From Lederbergia citrea (GTDB lineage Bacteria > Bacillota > Bacilli > Bacillales > Bacillaceae_C), in assembly GCF_018343525.1 (NCBI RefSeq), contig NZ_JAGYPH010000002.1:62001-126000 (forward strand): 64,000 nt of DNA. Reading direction: 5' to 3'. The notes beneath the pieces were generated by a model, which had not been told where the DNA came from, searched no databases, and saw nothing but the letters and a program-made list of their open reading frames with translations. This document shows, one piece after another, positions 32,124 through 40,694 of the stretch. The stretch's first letter is position 1. Every line of letters begins with the position of its first letter. The position numbers and the translations under genes were made by a program.

Positions 32124-33795
32124 TCCAGAATTTAAAATACTTATGTTTGTAGTGTTTATCGGAGTTAAAACACTGAGAGAATGAATCATTAGGACATTCA
32201 CCAGCAAATGTTTCACCCGGGTTAAAGTTCTGATTTTCAAGAACTTCATACATTCTCATCATTTCATGATCTTCGTGCTCTAAGATGTGGCAGTGCCATG
32301 GATAAATCCCTGTAAATGGTCCAAAACGTGCAATGATACGGGTAACCTCCCCGGGATTGGCACGAACCGTATCTTTCCACCCCCTCTCACTCAAATCTGG
32401 TGGTTTTGGTGGACCGATAGAAAGATTAGGACCATTTGGATTACCAGTAAACGCCGCACGATTCAAAATTTGAAAATTAACAAGATGCAAGTGAATAGGG
32501 TGAGTGTCTGGAGTAGTATTGTAAAGTTCCCAAATTTCAATGGTTCCATTTAATGGGGTTTCTGTAAGGTGCGGTTCATCCCACATCATGTTATTTAATA
32601 ATAGTTTTGGACGCCCAAAATTATCGGTCACTTCAACTAAGGTGTTTTTTCGTACGATTACAGCATCTTTCGGATCAATTCGTTCCAAACAACTTAGTTT
32701 TGCTGGAATTTTACTTTTGTCAGGTTTGGATAGTTTTTGTTTGACACGGAATTGCATGATCTTTCTGAGGTCACCGGAAGGCTTTTGACCGTTAGGAAAT
32801 GGGGTTTCTGCGTCATTCGTTAAGATGATATTTTGACCTTTATGGTTAGAAAAATCGATAATGACATCGACACGTTCAGCCGGGGCAAGGATGATTTGGG
32901 ATACTGTAATCGGTTTTTCCAGTAGTCCTCCATCTGTGCCAATTTGAACAAAATCTAAACTGGAATTTAGACGTATACGGTAAAAACGAGAATTGGATCC
33001 ATTAAGGATACGGAACCGATATTTTCGTGGCTCAACCTCCAGATAGGGCCAAACTTTTCCATTGACTAAGATGGTGTTGCCAAAAAACTCTGGCAAAACT
33101 GATGGGTTTGGTAATTTAGGGTCTAATGGTTGATGGGGCTGTAGTTTTAGAGGTGGCTCATGGCCTGGCTGAGTTGGATAGAATAGTTCACCATTAGGAT
33201 AAAACGAACGATCTTGGATGACCAGCGGAATTTCAAATTTTCCCTTTGGCAGGTTCAATTCTTCCTCATCATTATCTCTGAGGAGGTAAAAGCCCGCCAG
33301 CCCTGCATAAACATTTAAACGAGTGATTCCAACGGCGTGGTCATGATACCAAAGTGTTGCAGGACGTTGGCAATTTGGATAATAGTAGACTTCATGGACA
33401 AATTTTGGTCCAACATTTTCAAAATTTCGTGTAAACCAAGCATCTGGATATCCGTCACTTCCCGGACTAGTCCGCCCTTCATGCAAATGGACAACCGTCC
33501 TTACAGATGGTTTATCTGATTCTGCACCGTGAACGGTTCGATCAACAGGCAGCAGGTGTTCAAAAGGCAATTTATTTTTCCACTTGACTTCAATAGGTTG
33601 ATTTCTTTGTGTTTGGAATGTCGGACCAGGATACATACCGTTGTAACCCCAAACAGTAGTCGGCGGCAAATCTCGATGTAACTTTTGCTGAACTTGCTTC
33701 ATCGTGACCTCATAGTATGGGATCCCATTACGCTTTCTTTTTGCCTTTAAGACAGGAGGAATGGGTAAGGGATCTACAAATTTCTTTAAAAACAT
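32113..33795 (-). CDS. cotA: Spore coat multicopper oxidase (CotA laccase)
   Basis: This 560-residue three-domain laccase oxidises phenolic or bilirubin-like substrates with O2 on the spore surface. Copper ligands are visible: VVHLHEG (His103, His105), LWYHDH (His151, His153), HPIHLHLVNF near 430 and YPWHCHILEHEDHEMMRM near 500, including the type 1 Cys and Met. B. subtilis CotA is 513 residues; here about 45 extra C-terminal residues with two cysteines (GECPNDSFSQCFNSD) extend it. AAAGGAGGCATC precedes the ATG. A sigma-K-like promoter upstream agrees with mother-cell coat expression. There is no signal peptide, as expected. Confidence 0.93.
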   Translation of the reverse strand: MFLKKFVDPLPIPPVLKAKRKRNGIPYYEVTMKQVQQKLHRDLPPTTVWGYNGMYPGPTFQTQRNQPIEVKWKNKLPFEHLLPVDRTVHGAESDKPSVRTVVHLHEGRTSPGSDGYPDAWFTRNFENVGPKFVHEVYYYPNCQRPATLWYHDHAVGITRLNVYAGLAGFYLLRDNDEEELNLPKGKFEIPLVIQDRSFYPNGELFYPTQPGHEPPLKLQPHQPLDPKLPNPSVLPEFFGNTILVNGKVWPYLEVEPRKYRFRILNGSNSRFYRIRLNSSLDFVQIGTDGGLLEKPITVSQIILAPAERVDVIIDFSNHKGQNIILTNDAETPFPNGQKPSGDLRKIMQFRVKQKLSKPDKSKIPAKLSCLERIDPKDAVIVRKNTLVEVTDNFGRPKLLLNNMMWDEPHLTETPLNGTIEIWELYNTTPDTHPIHLHLVNFQILNRAAFTGNPNGPNLSIGPPKPPDLSERGWKDTVRANPGEVTRIIARFGPFTGIYPWHCHILEHEDHEMMRMYEVLENQNFNPGETFAGECPNDSFSQCFNSDKHYKHKYFKFWTKS

Positions 33796-33832
33796 ATGAT
33801 GCCTCCTTTAAAAGGAATATAGCTTTCTTGTT

Positions 33833-33859
33833 TATCATATGGGTTAATTTTTTTAAAGT
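33833..33859 (-). promoter_or_regulatory. Sigma-K-like promoter of cotA
   Basis: On the minus strand AC is followed after 16 bases by CATATGATA, an exact fit to the sigma-K consensus AC-N16/17-CATANNNTA. The -10 element ends about 37 bases before the cotA start codon. Confidence 0.65.
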
Positions 33860-33869
33860 ATGGGCGAGG

Positions 33870-33912
33870 TTAAAGAGGTTAAGAACCGTATCACAAGTAA
33901 GTGGTCTTTTAA
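33870..33912 (+). repeat. Dispersed terminator-like repeat, copy H
   Basis: The copy reads TTAAAGAGGTTAAGAACCGT then ATCACAAGTAAGTGGTCTTT. Outer arms AAAGA/TCTTT pair. The left part (TTTAGATGC) is lost, and the core AACCGTATCACAAGTAA is kept. Confidence 0.6.
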
Positions 33913-34059
33913 AGTTAGTAAAGTATGCAAATGTCTCGGTTTGGATACTTTTTTTCGTTAAGAAGGTATTTCGATAAAATGCGTTGAATATTCTCTAATA
34001 CAAAAAAATCCACTACGCTACTAATATCCATCCATGGTGAAATTCAAAGGAGGCATAGC

Positions 34060-34560
34060 ATGAAGCAGCTTTATATAAAGCAGAAGGTATTCAGTCTAAG
34101 AGACAAATTTACGGTAAAGGATCAGCAGGAGAAGGATGTTTATTATGTGGAGGGCAGTTTTATGCAAATTCCAAAGACTTTCTCCATTATGAATACAACA
34201 GGAGATGAAGTTGCACTCATTACGAAAAAGGTGTTCAGTTTTTTACCGAAGTTTTTTGTTGAGGTGAATGGCCAAGAGGAGTTAACGATTAAGAAGGAGT
34301 TTTCTTTCTTTAAAGCACGCTATACGATTGATGCAGCAGGTATTGAAGTTCAAGGTAATTGGTGGGATATGGATTTTCAGGTATTACAACATGGTGAAGT
34401 CGTGGGTAAAGTGAGCAAGGAGTGGTTCACTTGGGGCGATAGCTACAAGGTTCAAATATTGAATGAAGAAATGGAAGCCATCATCATTGCGCTTGTTGTC
34501 GCAATTGATTGTGTGAAGGCTGATGAAGCAGCTGTTTCCTCAGCAGGGACGACCACTTAA
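34060..34560 (+). CDS. LURP-one-related family protein (YxjI-like)
   Basis: This 166-residue protein forms the tubby-like beta barrel of the LURP-one family: MKQLYIKQKVFSLRDKFTV at the start, then YYVEGSFMQIPKTFSI, FLPKFFVEVNGQEELTIKKE, and the C-terminal helix region EAIIIALVVAIDCVKAD. Such proteins are thought to bind phospholipid or act as membrane-linked scaffolds; function in Bacillus is unknown. AAAGGAGGCATAGC precedes the ATG. The last 160 bases of the gene and 62 bases after it are present a second time at 43911-44128. Confidence 0.85.
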   Translation: MKQLYIKQKVFSLRDKFTVKDQQEKDVYYVEGSFMQIPKTFSIMNTTGDEVALITKKVFSFLPKFFVEVNGQEELTIKKEFSFFKARYTIDAAGIEVQGNWWDMDFQVLQHGEVVGKVSKEWFTWGDSYKVQILNEEMEAIIIALVVAIDCVKADEAAVSSAGTTT

Positions 34561-34699
34561 CGTAGGGATGCACAATATAAAATGCTGACGGGTTTTTCTT
34601 TAGAAATTCAAAATTAAAAATACCATCAGAAAAGTAGGGAAATCACGAATGGATTCTCTGCTTTTTATTATGGAGTTTCTGTGTGAATACTTCATTAAA

Positions 34700-34752
34700 C
34701 TGCACTTAGAATAGTCACGAATAACCGTACCACAAGTAAATTAGACTCTAAA
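34700..34752 (+). repeat. Dispersed terminator-like repeat, copy I
   Basis: The copy reads CTGCACTTAGAATAGTCACG then AATAACCGTACCACAAGTAA and ATTAGACTC. It is the most diverged of the clear copies but keeps TCACG-NN-AACCGTACCACAAGTAA. Confidence 0.55.
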
Positions 34753-34759
34753 AATCGGC

Positions 34760-34800
34760 AAAGAGCACCTGAATAAATTAACCACTTAGGGTGCTCTTTA
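34760..34800. terminator. Bidirectional terminator after the DUF4188 gene
   Basis: AAGAGCACC pairs with GGTGCTCTT around a 20-base loop, with T- or A-runs on both sides. It ends the PadR/DUF4188 transcript on the minus strand. Confidence 0.65.
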
Positions 34801-34818
34801 AAACCAAATTCAATAAAA

Positions 34819-35298
34819 CTATTGCACGTTAAGTCGTTTCCGAGCGGAATTTTGTCCCGCAGTAATTGGAATATGTTTCAATGCTTTTCCTAAGCCATAT
34901 TGAGGCATATTTACGGATACAGATTCATAATTATTCTTACTTATTTGATAGGTTTCATGATAAATTCCAACAGCATCATTGTTACCTACTTTTTGATTGA
35001 AATTTTTCCATGCAGTTAAATGCTTCTCATTTTTTGCATAAGCGAGTAGACTTTCCAATGAACGCCAATATTGAATCATGGCAGTTGTTTTAAGTCCAAA
35101 ATAACTTTCCATTGATAAAAATCCCAACTCTTCTTTGTGCGTATAAAGTTCCTTAATCATTCCAGGCATAGCGTTAAATACTGGTAGCCACTTATGGATC
35201 GCAAGTCGCTTGTTTATCCTCATTCCAATGATGAATACGACAATATCCTCTGTATTCTCAGTCGTATAACGCCCAGTTTGAATACGATTGGTCATCAT
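34819..35298 (-). CDS. DUF4188 domain protein
   Basis: This 159-residue protein matches DUF4188, a dimeric alpha-beta barrel-like family: VVFIIGMRINKRLAIHKWLP near residues 20-39, then SMESYFGLKTTAMIQYWRSL and GIYHETYQISKNNYESVSVN in the usual order. The fold is related to small haem-degrading or monooxygenase-like enzymes, but substrates are unknown. It overlaps the stop of the PadR gene by one base, so the two are translationally coupled and PadR probably controls it. Confidence 0.85.
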   Translation of the reverse strand: MMTNRIQTGRYTTENTEDIVVFIIGMRINKRLAIHKWLPVFNAMPGMIKELYTHKEELGFLSMESYFGLKTTAMIQYWRSLESLLAYAKNEKHLTAWKNFNQKVGNNDAVGIYHETYQISKNNYESVSVNMPQYGLGKALKHIPITAGQNSARKRLNVQ

Positions 35299-35852
35299 TA
35301 ATCCCCCTTCATGGAAATCGTATCAAGAGTAACCTCGCACCAGTCTATTGCAGCTTTAGTAGTTCTTTTTCCATAATCTAATGTAAACAACCAATACATT
35401 GAATCCTCTTCGTTATCTTGGTGATTGATAATCGCTTGTTCAATCGATACATACGTTTGAAAACGCCCTTCTAATTCTTGTTTGTAATCCTGTAGAAGCG
35501 ATACTGTCTTTTCACGAGCTTGATAGCGACCAAAAAACAATTTAAGTAAAATTTCATTCCGCTCAACAGGCAATTGTTCAATTGGCTGCTCCAACCAACT
35601 TTTTAGTGCTTCTATTCCTTTGGAGGTAAGGTAGTACTCATTTCTATCAGGCTTTCCTGGGTTAGATGAAGTACGAACTTCCGCTAATCCCTCTTGGACA
35701 ATTAATTTTAATGTTGGATATATTTGTCCATAACTAATTTTCCAAAAATGATTTAAGCTCCGATCAATGAACTGTTTAATGGCGTAACCGGAATTACATT
35801 CGGTAGTTAATATACCTAATATTGCATATGTTGTATCGTTGTAACTTTTCAA
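35298..35852 (-). CDS. PadR family transcriptional regulator
   Basis: This 184-residue PadR regulator has an N-terminal winged helix (TTYAILGILTTECNSGYAIK, then WKISYGQIYPTLKLIVQEGL, and the wing GKPDRNEYYLTSKGIEALKS) and a C-terminal dimerisation helix bundle (VirR-like), as in subfamily 1. It is the first gene of an operon with the DUF4188 gene. A 27-base inverted repeat lies just upstream and is the likely autoregulatory operator. PadR proteins commonly respond to phenolic acids or drugs; the inducer here is unknown. Confidence 0.9.
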   Translation of the reverse strand: MKSYNDTTYAILGILTTECNSGYAIKQFIDRSLNHFWKISYGQIYPTLKLIVQEGLAEVRTSSNPGKPDRNEYYLTSKGIEALKSWLEQPIEQLPVERNEILLKLFFGRYQAREKTVSLLQDYKQELEGRFQTYVSIEQAIINHQDNEEDSMYWLFTLDYGKRTTKAAIDWCEVTLDTISMKGD

Positions 35853-35871
35853 TATCGCCCCACCTATCTAA

Positions 35872-35898
35872 AAGATATATATCAATTAGATATATCTT
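35872..35898 (-). promoter_or_regulatory. Probable PadR operator
   Basis: AAGATATAT (35872-35880) and ATATATCTT (35890-35898) form an inverted repeat with a nine-base spacer, 20 bases upstream of the padR start. Spaced ATAT-rich palindromes are typical PadR sites. Confidence 0.55.
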
Positions 35899-36056
35899 AA
35901 TGGATACAAACAAAAAACACAAGTGAATTTTCAAAAAAATAAATAAATTCCTTTTGTAAACAAAACCCTCATATAGGTAAATCAAGGTAACTTCAACCAC
36001 ATGTGAAATGGCAAACAAAGGTGCAGGTTACTAAAATTTGAATCATCTTTTCCTCG

Positions 36057-36200
36057 TCAAATCTTCCGGTAGTAATCCATTTGCCACCATGATACATACA
36101 TATTCTCATAGAAATCCCAAATGACTTCGGCAATGACGCTGATGAGTAGTGCTAATAATGGTAAAATGTTTCCCCCTAATGTCCTTATTTCCTCCTTGTT
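36057..36200 (-). pseudogene. Small membrane peptide frame without a normal start codon
   Basis: The minus strand encodes TLGGNILPLLALLISVIAEV then IWDFYENMYVSWWQMDYYRK and a stop. GGAGG lies upstream, but the codon after it is ATA (or ATT further on), not ATG/GTG/TTG. The hydrophobic start and aromatic, charged end resemble a real small membrane protein. Either the start codon has mutated or this is a fragment. Confidence 0.3.
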
Positions 36201-36259
36201 TTTCCAGTAATAAATCCAGATTCAGCAATCTTTGGGCTCTTTCCTTCCGAAACCATATC

Positions 36260-36297
36260 TTAACAAAGGCATTACAATGAGTTAATAATCTTTAAAT
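36260..36297 (+). promoter_or_regulatory. Possible Pho box upstream of the UgpC-type operon
   Basis: TTAACA, TTACAA, TTAATA and TTTAAA start at 36260, 36272, 36282 and 36291, close to the 11-base rhythm of TTAACA-like repeats bound by PhoP in B. subtilis. No sigma-A -10 can be fixed with confidence; TAAAT (36293) or TATAG (36315) are candidates. Confidence 0.35.
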
Positions 36298-36348
36298 AAT
36301 TGAATGTTATGCTGATATAGCTTTGAAAAACTCGTAGGAGGGGCGATC

Positions 36349-37443
36349 TTGGAAGTTCAACTAAGAGATGTCACTATGCAATTTAATGATATAACCGCAG
36401 TTGATCGATTAAACGTTACGATAAAAGATGGTGAACTAGTTTCTATGCTAGGTCCTAGCGGTTGCGGAAAAAGTACAACTTTATTTATGCTCGCGGGATT
36501 ATATAGACCGACCGGTGGGGAGATATTATTTGGAGATCGCCTCGTTAATAAAATTGAACCAGAACATCGTGAAATTGGAATGGTATTTCAAAACTATGCA
36601 TTGTATCCGCATTTAACTGTTTTAAAAAACATTATGTTTCCTTTGAAAATGCGAAAGACACCTAAAAAGGAAGCAGAAGAACTTGCTATACAGATGGCTA
36701 AACTTGTACAAATTGACCATTTATTAGATCGAAAGCCTGGGCAGTTATCAGGAGGTCAGCAACAACGTGTTGCGATCGCAAGAGCATTAGTAAAGAAGCC
36801 AAAAATTCTTCTCTTGGATGAACCTTTATCAAATTTAGATGCAAGACTCCGTCTCGAAATGAGAGAAGAAATACGACGAATTCAGCAGGAAGTTAAAATT
36901 ACAACGATTTTTGTTACTCATGACCAAGAAGAGGCAATGAGTATTTCGGATAAGATTTTATTAATGAAGGATGGCAAGTTCCAGCAGTATAGTCCACCAC
37001 AAGAGATGTATGATCATCCAGAAAATGAGTTTGTGGCCGGATTCTTAGGAAGTCCTCCTATCAATCTATTTTCATGCTCAATGAAGTACAACTTAAAAGA
37101 TGTGTCCATTAGCGGGACAGACGATGTGATTACACTATCGTCTGCTTTGAAAGAAAGCGTTAGTACTAATGATCAATTAACACTTGGGGTAAGGCCCGAG
37201 GATTTTTATATTGAGAGAGATGAAAATAAGCCAGGGATTTGTGGAAAAACAATCATGGTAGAAAGAATTGGCCGCGATAATATGTTGAATGTAGAAGTTC
37301 AGAATAAAACAATTCGAGCCATTGTTTCCCCAGATTGTCCAGTTGGGCGTGGGGATATTGTAAAGCTAGGAATTCTTCCGGGACGTGCCCATTTATTCGA
37401 TGCCCAAACTGGAGAAAATTTACTAGATTATAAGACACGATAG
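36349..37443 (+). CDS. ugpC: ABC transporter ATP-binding protein, UgpC/MsmX type
   Basis: This 364-residue ATPase belongs to carbohydrate/glycerol-phosphate importers. The Walker A GPSGCGKST is at 35-43, the Q-loop in FQNYALYPHL, the signature LSGGQQQR near 134-141, Walker B ILLLDEPLSNLDARL near 152-166 and the switch THDQEE near 190. Two TOBE-type beta segments follow from about 235 to 355 (LGVRPEDFYIE). The start is TTG with AGGAGG nine bases before it. It is the first gene of an importer operon. Because it is of the shared type, it might also serve the ATPase-less sugar importer at 2369-5492. Confidence 0.93.
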   Translation: MEVQLRDVTMQFNDITAVDRLNVTIKDGELVSMLGPSGCGKSTTLFMLAGLYRPTGGEILFGDRLVNKIEPEHREIGMVFQNYALYPHLTVLKNIMFPLKMRKTPKKEAEELAIQMAKLVQIDHLLDRKPGQLSGGQQQRVAIARALVKKPKILLLDEPLSNLDARLRLEMREEIRRIQQEVKITTIFVTHDQEEAMSISDKILLMKDGKFQQYSPPQEMYDHPENEFVAGFLGSPPINLFSCSMKYNLKDVSISGTDDVITLSSALKESVSTNDQLTLGVRPEDFYIERDENKPGICGKTIMVERIGRDNMLNVEVQNKTIRAIVSPDCPVGRGDIVKLGILPGRAHLFDAQTGENLLDYKTR

Positions 37444-37454
37444 GAGGGGCATTG

Positions 37455-38345
37455 GTGAACGAGAAACCAACAATCGGTAAAACACTACAAGCCTTGCTTT
37501 ATTTAGCTCCTGCCCTGCTTATTATTGGTGTGTTTAATATTTACCCAATCATTAAGTCGTTTTTAATCAGCTTTTATACCGATTATGACTATTTTAAAGA
37601 TATCGTCAATGAGAGAGGAATCAGTAACTATACGTATATTTTCCATGATCCAGAATTTTGGCTTTCAATGAAAAATACGATGATTTTTGTAATTGGAGTT
37701 GTGCCTCTTTCCATCGTCATATCTTTAGGAATTGCATTTTTATTGAATCAAAAAATTAAATTCAGAGGTTTTTTCAGAACGGTCTATTTCATTCCGTTTG
37801 TCACTTCAGTGGTAGCTGTTTCAATCGTTTGGCGCTGGATTTTTCATACACAGTATGGCTTATTAAACTACTCCCTTGGATTTTTTGGAGTATCGCCGAT
37901 CAAGTGGTTGTCAGATCCTAAGATGGCCATGCCTGCGCTGATTATTTTAGCGATTTGGAAAGGACTCGGTTATAACATCATTATCTTTTTAGCTGGGTTA
38001 CAAAATATTAATCAACAATACTATTTAGCAGCCAAAGTGGACGGGGCATCGTCATGGCAAAGATTTAAAGAAATAACGGTCCCATTGTTATCATCGACTA
38101 CTTTCTTTATTTCAATTATCTCGATTATTAGCTCTTTTAAAGTGTTCGATGAGGTGTTTGCGTTGTTTGGTGGACAACCAGGTCCCGCAAACAGTGCACA
38201 AACGGTTGTGTATTATATTTTTAATAAGTTTTACGGGGAATGGGATTTTGGTGTTGCATCGGCAGCGGCCTATGCATTGTTTATCTTGATTTTTATTCTG
38301 ACTCTTGTCCAGCTTTATATTGGCAAACGTAAGGTGAATTATTGA
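37455..38345 (+). CDS. ABC transporter permease (UgpA type)
   Basis: This is a 296-residue permease with six hydrophobic helices (first near 13-36) and the EAA-like ATPase contact loop LAAKVDGASSWQRFKEITVP at about 195-214, where the first Glu is replaced (YYLAAKVDGA). I take the GTG start (VNEKPTIG) seven bases after GGAGG rather than the TTG one codon earlier. It follows the ATPase gene closely and forms a heterodimer with the next permease. The imported compound is likely a sugar or a phosphorylated glycerol/nucleoside, judged from the cluster. Confidence 0.92.
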   Translation: MNEKPTIGKTLQALLYLAPALLIIGVFNIYPIIKSFLISFYTDYDYFKDIVNERGISNYTYIFHDPEFWLSMKNTMIFVIGVVPLSIVISLGIAFLLNQKIKFRGFFRTVYFIPFVTSVVAVSIVWRWIFHTQYGLLNYSLGFFGVSPIKWLSDPKMAMPALIILAIWKGLGYNIIIFLAGLQNINQQYYLAAKVDGASSWQRFKEITVPLLSSTTFFISIISIISSFKVFDEVFALFGGQPGPANSAQTVVYYIFNKFYGEWDFGVASAAAYALFILIFILTLVQLYIGKRKVNY

Positions 38346-38361
38346 TGAAGGAGGGAGAATT

Positions 38362-39186
38362 GTGCAAAGAGAAGCTCTCTCAAAAGGATTTATATATACA
38401 TTGTTAATAATAGGTGGTCTATGCATGATTTTGCCCTTCATTTGGATGATTAGTACCTCTTTAAAAGCACCAAATGAGGTCATGATTATGCCGCCTAAAT
38501 GGATCCCGGCTATTTTTCACTGGGACAATTATGCAACTGCATGGGCCATGGCTCCATTTGGTCGTTATACATTCAATAGCTTAATCGTTCTCGTTGCCAG
38601 TACGATAGGAGAATTAATTACGACTGTACTAGCGGCTTATGCCTTTTCCCGTATAAACTTCTACGGAAGAGATATTGCTTTCTCAGTCTTACTTGGAACG
38701 ATGATGGTTCCAGGGGAGGTATTATTAATTCCTAACTTCGTCACGCTTGCGAATTTTGGATGGATAGACCGATACGAGGCTCTCATTATTCCTTGGTTAG
38801 CGAGTATTTTTAGTATTTTTCTATTAAGACAGTTTTTCCTTTCCGTTCCAAAGGAGTTGTCATTTGCTGCCAAAATTGATGGGTGCAATGATTTTCGCTT
38901 TTTATGGTCGATCATGGTTCCACTTGCCAAGCCCGCTTTAATCACGATTGCTCTATTAAAAGCAATCGGTAGCTGGAATGCATTTTTATGGCCATTAGTC
39001 GTCACAAGCTCTGAAAATATGCGGACACTTCCAGTTGGATTAACAACGTTTAGCACAGATGCTGGCACGATGTACGAGTTATTAATGGCCGCTTCTACAA
39101 TGATTATTTTACCGATGATTATTTTATATTTAATTTTACAAAAGTACATCATTGAAGGTGTCGCAAGAGCTGGTATTAAAGGGTAA
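38362..39186 (+). CDS. ABC transporter permease (UgpE type)
   Basis: This 274-residue protein is the partner permease: an N-terminal helix (about 10-30) followed by WMISTSLKAPNEVMIMPPKW, the usual MalG/UgpE pattern. The contact loop SFAAKIDGCNDFRFLWSIMV lies near 167-186 and the C-terminus reads YIIEGVARAGIKG. A GTG start follows GGAGGGAG. It sits 16 bases after the first permease in the same operon. Confidence 0.92.
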   Translation: MQREALSKGFIYTLLIIGGLCMILPFIWMISTSLKAPNEVMIMPPKWIPAIFHWDNYATAWAMAPFGRYTFNSLIVLVASTIGELITTVLAAYAFSRINFYGRDIAFSVLLGTMMVPGEVLLIPNFVTLANFGWIDRYEALIIPWLASIFSIFLLRQFFLSVPKELSFAAKIDGCNDFRFLWSIMVPLAKPALITIALLKAIGSWNAFLWPLVVTSSENMRTLPVGLTTFSTDAGTMYELLMAASTMIILPMIILYLILQKYIIEGVARAGIKG

Positions 39187-39287
39187 AGAGAGTTCAACTT
39201 TATTCCTTTGGGGAGGTGTTGCTCCACCGTATTTCATTCCTGCAACATGAAAGCTTGTCAATTATACAATAATGGAGGGTTTATAAA

Positions 39288-40625
39288 GTGAAAAAATTCC
39301 TTTTACTTGCCTTAACAGCAATGTTGTCATTTGCTCTAGCCGCTTGTTCAAGTGGCTCGAAAGCAGCAAATTCATCAGATAAGACAAATTCAAATAATGA
39401 GCAAGCAAGTGGGGTTACAACAACGATCGATAAACCAGTTACGATTGAATTTTGGCATGCGATGACTGGACATTTAGGTGAAACATTAGAAAAAATGACA
39501 GATGAGTTTAACCAATCACAAGAAAATATTACAGTGAAACTCGTAAACCAAGGTAATTATGGAGATCTTTCTAAGAAAGTAATGGCTTCTGCCAAAGCAC
39601 GGACGCTACCTGTCATGTCGCAGGCTTATGAAGATTGGATGACGCAATATATCCAAAACGACTTAATTACAGATTTAACACCTTATGTGCATGATGAAAA
39701 ATATGGATGGACCGATGATGAGTTCAACGATATTGTAAAAGTTTTCCGTGATGCGAATACATGGGACGGGAAAATATTCGGTGTACCATTTAATAAAAGT
39801 ACAGAAATTATGTACTACAACACAGATATGTTTAAAGAAAACAATTTAGAAGCGCCAACAACATGGGAAGAGCTACGTGATGCTGCTCAAAAATTAACGA
39901 ATAAAGATAAAAAAGTTGTCGGATTAGGATTTGAAAATTCAATTGGTACTTCATTCCCTACGTGGGTGAGACAAGCTGGTGGAACATTCCTTGATGAAGA
40001 AAGCAATAAAATCATGTTCCAATCCCCAGAAGGAAAAAATGCCCTTGAATTCTTAAATGGCATGATGGTGGACGGGATTGCTCGATTAGCTGGAGAAGAT
40101 GAATACATGTCTAACCCATTTGGTCGTGGGGACACTGGAATTTATATTGGATCGTCAGCGGGTATTCCATTCGTAACGCAAGCGGCAGAGGGTAACATCA
40201 ATTGGTCTGCAGCTCCACTTCCGAAGGATAAAGCGGCAGCAACTCCTTTCCAAGGGACAAACTTAACGGTATTTTCTTCTGCATCGGATGAGGAAAAATT
40301 AGCTGCATGGGAATATATGAAATTCATGACAAGCAAAGAGCAAACTGTATTTTGGGCGAAAGAAACTGGATACGTTCCTGTTCGTACGTCTGCACTTGAT
40401 GATCCAACTTGGAAGCAATTTATCGAGGAAAACCCAGTGTACGGTGTAGGACAACTCCAATTCGAAGCTGGTTATTATGATCCACGTCCAGTAGGTGCAT
40501 TCGATATGAAGAATATTGTAACAAAAGAAATTCAATCTGTTCTTCTTGGACAAAAAACAGTTGAGCAAGGCTTGGAAGATGCTGCAAAAGGCGCACAAAA
40601 CGCATTAGATAAAGCGAAAAAATAG
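39288..40625 (+). CDS. ABC transporter substrate-binding lipoprotein (UgpB type)
   Basis: This 445-residue lipoprotein has lipobox LAAC (Cys near residue 20) and an Asn/Ser-rich linker to about residue 45. The mature domain then begins TIEFWHAMTGHLGETLEKMT, very like UgpB-type glycerol-3-phosphate binding proteins (WHAM-x-G). Other family marks are GVPFNKSTEIMYYNTDMFKE and WARQ-like TWVRQAGGTF. A GTG start follows GGAGGG. It is the receptor of the UgpC importer. WHAM plus the phosphatase-type genes downstream make a phosphorylated substrate such as glycerol 3-phosphate or a phosphodiester plausible; not proven. Confidence 0.92.
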   Translation: MKKFLLLALTAMLSFALAACSSGSKAANSSDKTNSNNEQASGVTTTIDKPVTIEFWHAMTGHLGETLEKMTDEFNQSQENITVKLVNQGNYGDLSKKVMASAKARTLPVMSQAYEDWMTQYIQNDLITDLTPYVHDEKYGWTDDEFNDIVKVFRDANTWDGKIFGVPFNKSTEIMYYNTDMFKENNLEAPTTWEELRDAAQKLTNKDKKVVGLGFENSIGTSFPTWVRQAGGTFLDEESNKIMFQSPEGKNALEFLNGMMVDGIARLAGEDEYMSNPFGRGDTGIYIGSSAGIPFVTQAAEGNINWSAAPLPKDKAAATPFQGTNLTVFSSASDEEKLAAWEYMKFMTSKEQTVFWAKETGYVPVRTSALDDPTWKQFIEENPVYGVGQLQFEAGYYDPRPVGAFDMKNIVTKEIQSVLLGQKTVEQGLEDAAKGAQNALDKAKK

Positions 40626-40636
40626 TAAGGAAAACA

Positions 40637-40668
40637 AAAGAGGAATCGGTTATAGGTTCCTCTTTTTT
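40637..40668 (+). terminator. Hairpin terminator inside the importer cluster
   Basis: AAAGAGGAA pairs with TTCCTCTTT and a T-run follows. It lies between the binding-protein gene and the metallo-beta-lactamase gene and should reduce, but perhaps not abolish, reading into the two hydrolase genes. Confidence 0.7.
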
Positions 40669-40694
40669 TAAATTCATCAGATGAGGTGATTTGA

